From contig NZ_FNPB01000006.1 in the NCBI RefSeq assembly GCF_900107195.1, forward strand, positions 161,513-225,512: a stretch of 64,000 bases of DNA, given 5' to 3'. This document shows positions 60,896 to 64,000 of the stretch, piece after piece (positions within the stretch are counted from its first letter, which is position 1; the number at the start of each line of letters is the position of its first letter). Under the pieces are notes generated by a model that saw only the letters and a list, made by a program, of their open reading frames with translations, ran no database searches and was not told the DNA's origin. The position numbers were made by a program, and so were the translations under genes. Source of the stretch: Halobellus clavatus. Its GTDB lineage: Archaea; Halobacteriota; Halobacteria; Halobacteriales; Haloferacaceae.

Positions 60896-62029
60896 TTACT
60901 GCACCGAGGACGGGACCGAGATGTCGCCGGCGATGATGCTGTCCCGGGCGCTCGCGACCTCGTCTTGGACGTCCTGGGGGATCTCCGAGCCGAGTTCATC
61001 GCCGTAGACCAGCGCGACGCCCTCCGCTTCGAGTCCAAGCGAGACGGCCGAGCCGCCGGGGAAGTTGTCGTTGACGACAGATTCGATCGCGTTGTAGACG
61101 GCCGTGTCGACGCGCTTGACCATACTCCCGAGGATCACATCCGAGTAGGAGGGCTTCGTGATCGACTGATCGCGGTCGACGCCGATGGCGAATCCGCCCT
61201 GCTCTTGGGCGGCCTGGAAGACGCCCGTTCCGGTGTTACCGGCCGCGTGGTAGACGATGTCCGCGCCGCTGTTGAACATCGCCGTCGCAGCCTCGCGGCC
61301 GCCGGCGACGTCGTTGAAGCCGCCGACGTAGTTCGTCAGGACGTCCACGTCGCCGTCGCCCTCGCTCACGCCCGCCTCGAACCCGGCCTGGAACTTCCGG
61401 ATCAGGTCGGACTCGACCCCGCCGACGAACCCGACGTTCGTGGAGTCTCCGGCCGTCGAGCCGGCCCCCGCGGAGTAGTCACGGGTGGTGAGCATACTCG
61501 CCATCAGGCCCGCGAGGTACGAGCCCTCGTGTTCTTTGAACGTGTAGCTCGCGACGTTCGGGGCGTCGACGACGGAGTCGACGATCATCAGGTCCTGATC
61601 GGGATAGGACTCGGCGGTCTCTGTGACCGCATCGGCCTGGAGGAAGCCGATCGCGCAGATCAGATCGTACACCGGATCCGTCGACTGCGCGAACTGCTGC
61701 TGGAACGTGCTGAACTCGGAGACCTGTTCCGGCTGCGCCTCGTTGAACGAGATCCCGAGGTCCTCTTCGGCCTCGATCGCACCCTGCTGGGCCTGGTCGT
61801 TGAACGACCCGTCTCCCAGCCCGCCGGTCGCGTAGACCATCCCGATGTTGGCCGCCGGCCCGCTAGCGGTCGTTTCCGCCGCGGTCGTCTCCGTCTCGCC
61901 GTCGCCACCGCTTTCTTCGGTGGCAGTCTCTGTCGACTCTTCGGATCCACCCGACGGGCCGCCGCTACAGCCGGCCAGTCCTGCGATTCCTGCAACTCCG
62001 GTCGCCTTCACGAACGTGCGTCTATCCAT
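60896..62029 (-). CDS. BMP-family substrate-binding lipoprotein
   Basis: 377 residues. MDRRTFVKATGVAGIAGLAG ends at lipobox Cys21 with a Tat-type RR; the Ser/Thr/Glu-rich linker spans residues ~22-55. The BMP/PnrA fold starts NIGMVYATGGLGDGSFNDQA, typical of nucleoside-binding proteins, followed by ICAIGFLQADAV and NVGFVGGVESDLIRKFQAGF. Purine nucleosides are the best-known ligands, but the thiamine genes next door leave another ligand possible. ATG at 62029. First gene of the transporter operon. Confidence 0.9.
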   Translation of the reverse strand: MDRRTFVKATGVAGIAGLAGCSGGPSGGSEESTETATEESGGDGETETTAAETTASGPAANIGMVYATGGLGDGSFNDQAQQGAIEAEEDLGISFNEAQPEQVSEFSTFQQQFAQSTDPVYDLICAIGFLQADAVTETAESYPDQDLMIVDSVVDAPNVASYTFKEHEGSYLAGLMASMLTTRDYSAGAGSTAGDSTNVGFVGGVESDLIRKFQAGFEAGVSEGDGDVDVLTNYVGGFNDVAGGREAATAMFNSGADIVYHAAGNTGTGVFQAAQEQGGFAIGVDRDQSITKPSYSDVILGSMVKRVDTAVYNAIESVVNDNFPGGSAVSLGLEAEGVALVYGDELGSEIPQDVQDEVASARDSIIAGDISVPSSVQ

Positions 62030-62067
62030 TACTATGGACACCTACGGAGTAATGGGAACCGAGATGC

Positions 62068-62075
62068 GCATAAAT
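62068..62075 (-). promoter_or_regulatory. TATA box of the BMP transporter operon
   Basis: Minus-strand AATTTATG, about 40 bases before the ATG at 62029, so the transcript has a leader of about 15 bases. Confidence 0.5.
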
Positions 62076-62158
62076 TCGTCGCTCCGTTCCGGAACCCGGA
62101 CACTCGTGGCATAGCCCGGTCGATTACTCGACGGACCGGGGCCTGCGGTCCCGATTTG

Positions 62159-63532
62159 TTAGTCTCCGTCTGCGACCGCGCGCTCAACGACGCCGGTCAC
62201 CTCGTCGACGAGGGCGTCCACGTCGTCGGCCTCGGCGTACACGCGGACGTACGGTTCGGTGCCCGACGGTCGGACCAGCGTCCACGAGGCGTCGGGGAAC
62301 TCCAGGCGAACGCCGTACTCGGTGTCCACGTCGGCATCGGGGAACGACTCGGGGAGCGTCGTTTCGAGACGTGCCATCGCCTCGCGCTTTCGGTCGTCGG
62401 CACATTCGACGCTCACCTTGCGATAGGGACGCTCGGTGACTGGCCCACGAAGGCCATCGAGACCGTCGCTTGCGACCAGCCTTGTCAACACGGCGGCGGA
62501 GGCCACGCCGTCGATCCACCCGCCGTGTGAGGGGTGGATGTGCTTCCAGGGCTCGGCGGCGAAGACGACGTCGCCGCCGGCGGCGCGAGCCGCGGCGATC
62601 CCCTCGTGAAGCGCGCCCAGTCGAACCCGTTCGACGCGGCCGCCCGCGGCCCGGACGCGCTCGTCGATCCGTCCCGAGGCGTTCGGTGTCGTCACGACGA
62701 CCGGGTCGTCGGTGGCCGCGACTCGAGTGAAGTGTTCAGCCAGGATCGCGACGACGGTATCTTCGTGGACGACGTCCCCATCGCCGTCGAGTATTACGAT
62801 CCGGTCGGCGTCGCCGTCGTGACCAATCCCGAGATCGAAGGCACCGTCCGCGACGAACGCCCGCAGGTCCGACAGCGATTCGGGGGTGGGCTTGGACTCC
62901 CGTCCGGGAAAGTAGCCGTCGACCTGGCCGTTGAGCGTGACGACCCGCGCGCCGAGGTCCCGGAGAACCGGCGGTGTCCCCAGCGCTCCCATTCCGTTCC
63001 CGCAGTCGACGGCGACGTCGAGTCCGTCCGCACGCGCACCGTGCCCCTGAGCGTATGCGACGACTGCGTCTCGGTACGCCGCCAGGACGTCGACGTCCTC
63101 GGATCGGCCCCACACGTCCCAGGCAGCCGGCGTCTGCTCGCCTGCGACCCGAGACTCGATGCCACGTTCCAACTCGCGGTCGTACTCCTCGCCGTCGACG
63201 AAGACTTTGATCCCGTTGTCGGTCGGTGGATTGTGCGAGGCAGTGAGCATCACGCCGCGGCCGCCCCGTGAGGCGTACGCGAGGGCCGGAGTCGGGAGCA
63301 TCCCCGCCCGCTGGACGTCGGCACCGGCCGACTCCACGCCAGCCTCCACTGCGGCGGCGAGCGCCGGCCCCGTCGTCCGTCCGTCCCGGGCGATCACGAC
63401 GGGTGAGGCGTCGGCCTCGGATGCGTTCCCGACCGTGTCGGCACCGACAGCTCGACCGACTGCGAGGGCGAGTTCTGGGGTCACTCGCTCTTCGGCCGAA
63501 CCCCTGATGCCGGCCGTTCCGAAGAGTTCCAT
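62159..63532 (-). CDS. glmM: Phosphohexomutase (phosphoglucosamine mutase / phosphomannomutase type)
   Basis: 457 residues. Catalytic phosphoserine Ser99 lies in MLTASHNPPTDNGIKV; the metal loop is GIGHDGDADRIVILD; the sugar-binding loop is AAEPWKHIHPSHGGWIDGV; the phosphate loop is LVRPSGTEPYVRVYAE. The start MELFGTAGIRG is typical of archaeal GlmM. Archaeal members can be phosphoglucosamine or phosphomannose/glucose mutases, so the symbol is tentative. ATG at 63532, with a promoter at 63558-63563. Confidence 0.88.
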   Translation of the reverse strand: MELFGTAGIRGSAEERVTPELALAVGRAVGADTVGNASEADASPVVIARDGRTTGPALAAAVEAGVESAGADVQRAGMLPTPALAYASRGGRGVMLTASHNPPTDNGIKVFVDGEEYDRELERGIESRVAGEQTPAAWDVWGRSEDVDVLAAYRDAVVAYAQGHGARADGLDVAVDCGNGMGALGTPPVLRDLGARVVTLNGQVDGYFPGRESKPTPESLSDLRAFVADGAFDLGIGHDGDADRIVILDGDGDVVHEDTVVAILAEHFTRVAATDDPVVVTTPNASGRIDERVRAAGGRVERVRLGALHEGIAAARAAGGDVVFAAEPWKHIHPSHGGWIDGVASAAVLTRLVASDGLDGLRGPVTERPYRKVSVECADDRKREAMARLETTLPESFPDADVDTEYGVRLEFPDASWTLVRPSGTEPYVRVYAEADDVDALVDEVTGVVERAVADGD

Positions 63533-63557
63533 ACCCTCTCTCCGCGTCTCCCGCACC

Positions 63558-63563
63558 TATAAC
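63558..63563 (-). promoter_or_regulatory. TATA box of the phosphohexomutase gene
   Basis: Minus-strand TTATAG, about 28 bases before the ATG at 63532. The transposase gene ends only 27 bases upstream of it. Confidence 0.55.
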
Positions 63564-63589
63564 TTCACGCTGTCTCTGTGCGGTCGTGT

Positions 63590-64000
63590 TTAGTTTGGAG
63601 CATTGAGCCAGGCGGCAAATGCTTGGAGCCAATTTTCCGCGGTTTGCGGCTCAACGTGGCTGAAACAGTTCGAGAACGACGAGGTGCGACGCTTGAGTTC
63701 TCGAAAGATTCGCTCGATGGCATTCCGATTTCCATTCCGTTCGGTTTGAAATCGGAGTGAAGCTCTGGCCAGCGCAGTTTGGAGGTGTTGAGCGCCATCG
63801 ACCAGAAACACTGCGGATTCGACATCGTGTTTCTCGCGCAGTTCACGGAGAAAGATCTCGGTCAATGCGGTCGTCGTCGTTGAAAACAGCCGCAGATGCA
63901 GGAGATCGTTTGTGTCGGGATCAGCGGCGGCGTACAGCCAGAATTGCTGATCATCGATTCGAATCACAGTCTCGTCAAGAGCAACGTGATTCGGGCTTCG
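63590..64000 (-). mobile_element. IS6-family transposase gene, partial (5' end outside window)
   Basis: 136 residues of an open frame that stops TAA at 63590-63592 and runs off the right edge. The DDE catalytic residues are visible: Asp in HVALDETVIR, Asp in VFLVDGAQHL, and Glu in RNAIERIFRELKRRT. The segment FWLYAAADPDTNDLLHLRLF is typical of haloarchaeal IS6-type elements. The visible part shows no frameshift. The terminal inverted repeat is expected in about 63570-63590 but cannot be fixed without the other end. It may have inserted close to the phosphohexomutase promoter. Confidence 0.88.

Noticed and set aside
1..64000. CRISPR arrays, rRNA and tRNA genes, integrase or viral genes
   Set aside because: None could be supported; no regularly spaced repeats, no rRNA core sequences and no att-flanked integrase were seen.

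Overview
The window is high-GC (roughly two thirds G+C) chromosomal DNA of a halophilic archaeon (class Halobacteria). Evidence: acidic Asp/Glu-rich proteins, archaeal information-processing genes (Pelota, RqcH, FEN1, GatE, RtcB), Tat-type lipoproteins, AT-rich TATA boxes about 25-30 bp before start codons (mostly leaderless genes), and a halophile-type geranylgeranyl reductase. The genus cannot be fixed from sequence alone. No rRNA, tRNA or CRISPR array was recognised. The only mobile element is a partial IS6-type transposase at the right edge.

Layout. 1-5154: a SipW-type signal peptidase with its secreted clients and a glycosylation-sequon-rich surface protein. 5178-9816: HAD hydrolase, DUF5799-like protein, RtcB RNA ligase, two small zinc-type proteins. 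9817-10316: a gene-free stretch with two strong hairpins behind a TATA box (candidate small RNA), then a PadR regulator. 10736-21576: transport and housekeeping (AI-2E family permease, FEN1, GNAT, methyltransferase, MFS, ornithine cyclodeaminase-like, carotenoid biosynthesis-like, Pelota, DUF4013). 21741-28972: RqcH, a TrmJ-like methyltransferase, an M48 protease and a membrane chemotaxis transducer.

29078-37815 is the most interesting region, a sulfur-handling island. It has a tight tusA-rhodanese-JAMM operon; a translationally coupled operon of two beta-propeller proteins around a rhodanese-fold lipoprotein that has lost its catalytic Cys; a divergent TsuA/YeeE thiosulfate-type permease; a CysM-like cysteine synthase; a CysO/SAMP-like ubiquitin-fold sulfur carrier; the E1-like activator UbaA; and a DsrE-family protein. 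The set resembles the mycobacterial CysO/CysM/Mec+/MoeZ pathway, in which a protein thiocarboxylate donates sulfur for cysteine. The same carrier/E1/JAMM set also underlies archaeal sampylation.

37834-48843: GatE, a 54-residue zinc ribbon, a methyltransferase paired with a five-cysteine unknown protein, fumarase, a TrkA-type channel, BolA, MutY, a catalytically intact sulfurtransferase and a bacterio-opsin-activator-type regulator. 48971-51642: cytochrome bd oxidase (cydA-cydB plus a small membrane protein). 52206-56649: geranylgeranyl reductase and the thiamine operon thi4-tenA-thiDN, each gene overlapping the next by one base. 56834-62029: a BMP-family (nucleoside-type) ABC transporter. 62159-63532: a phosphohexomutase, with the transposase lying just upstream of its promoter.
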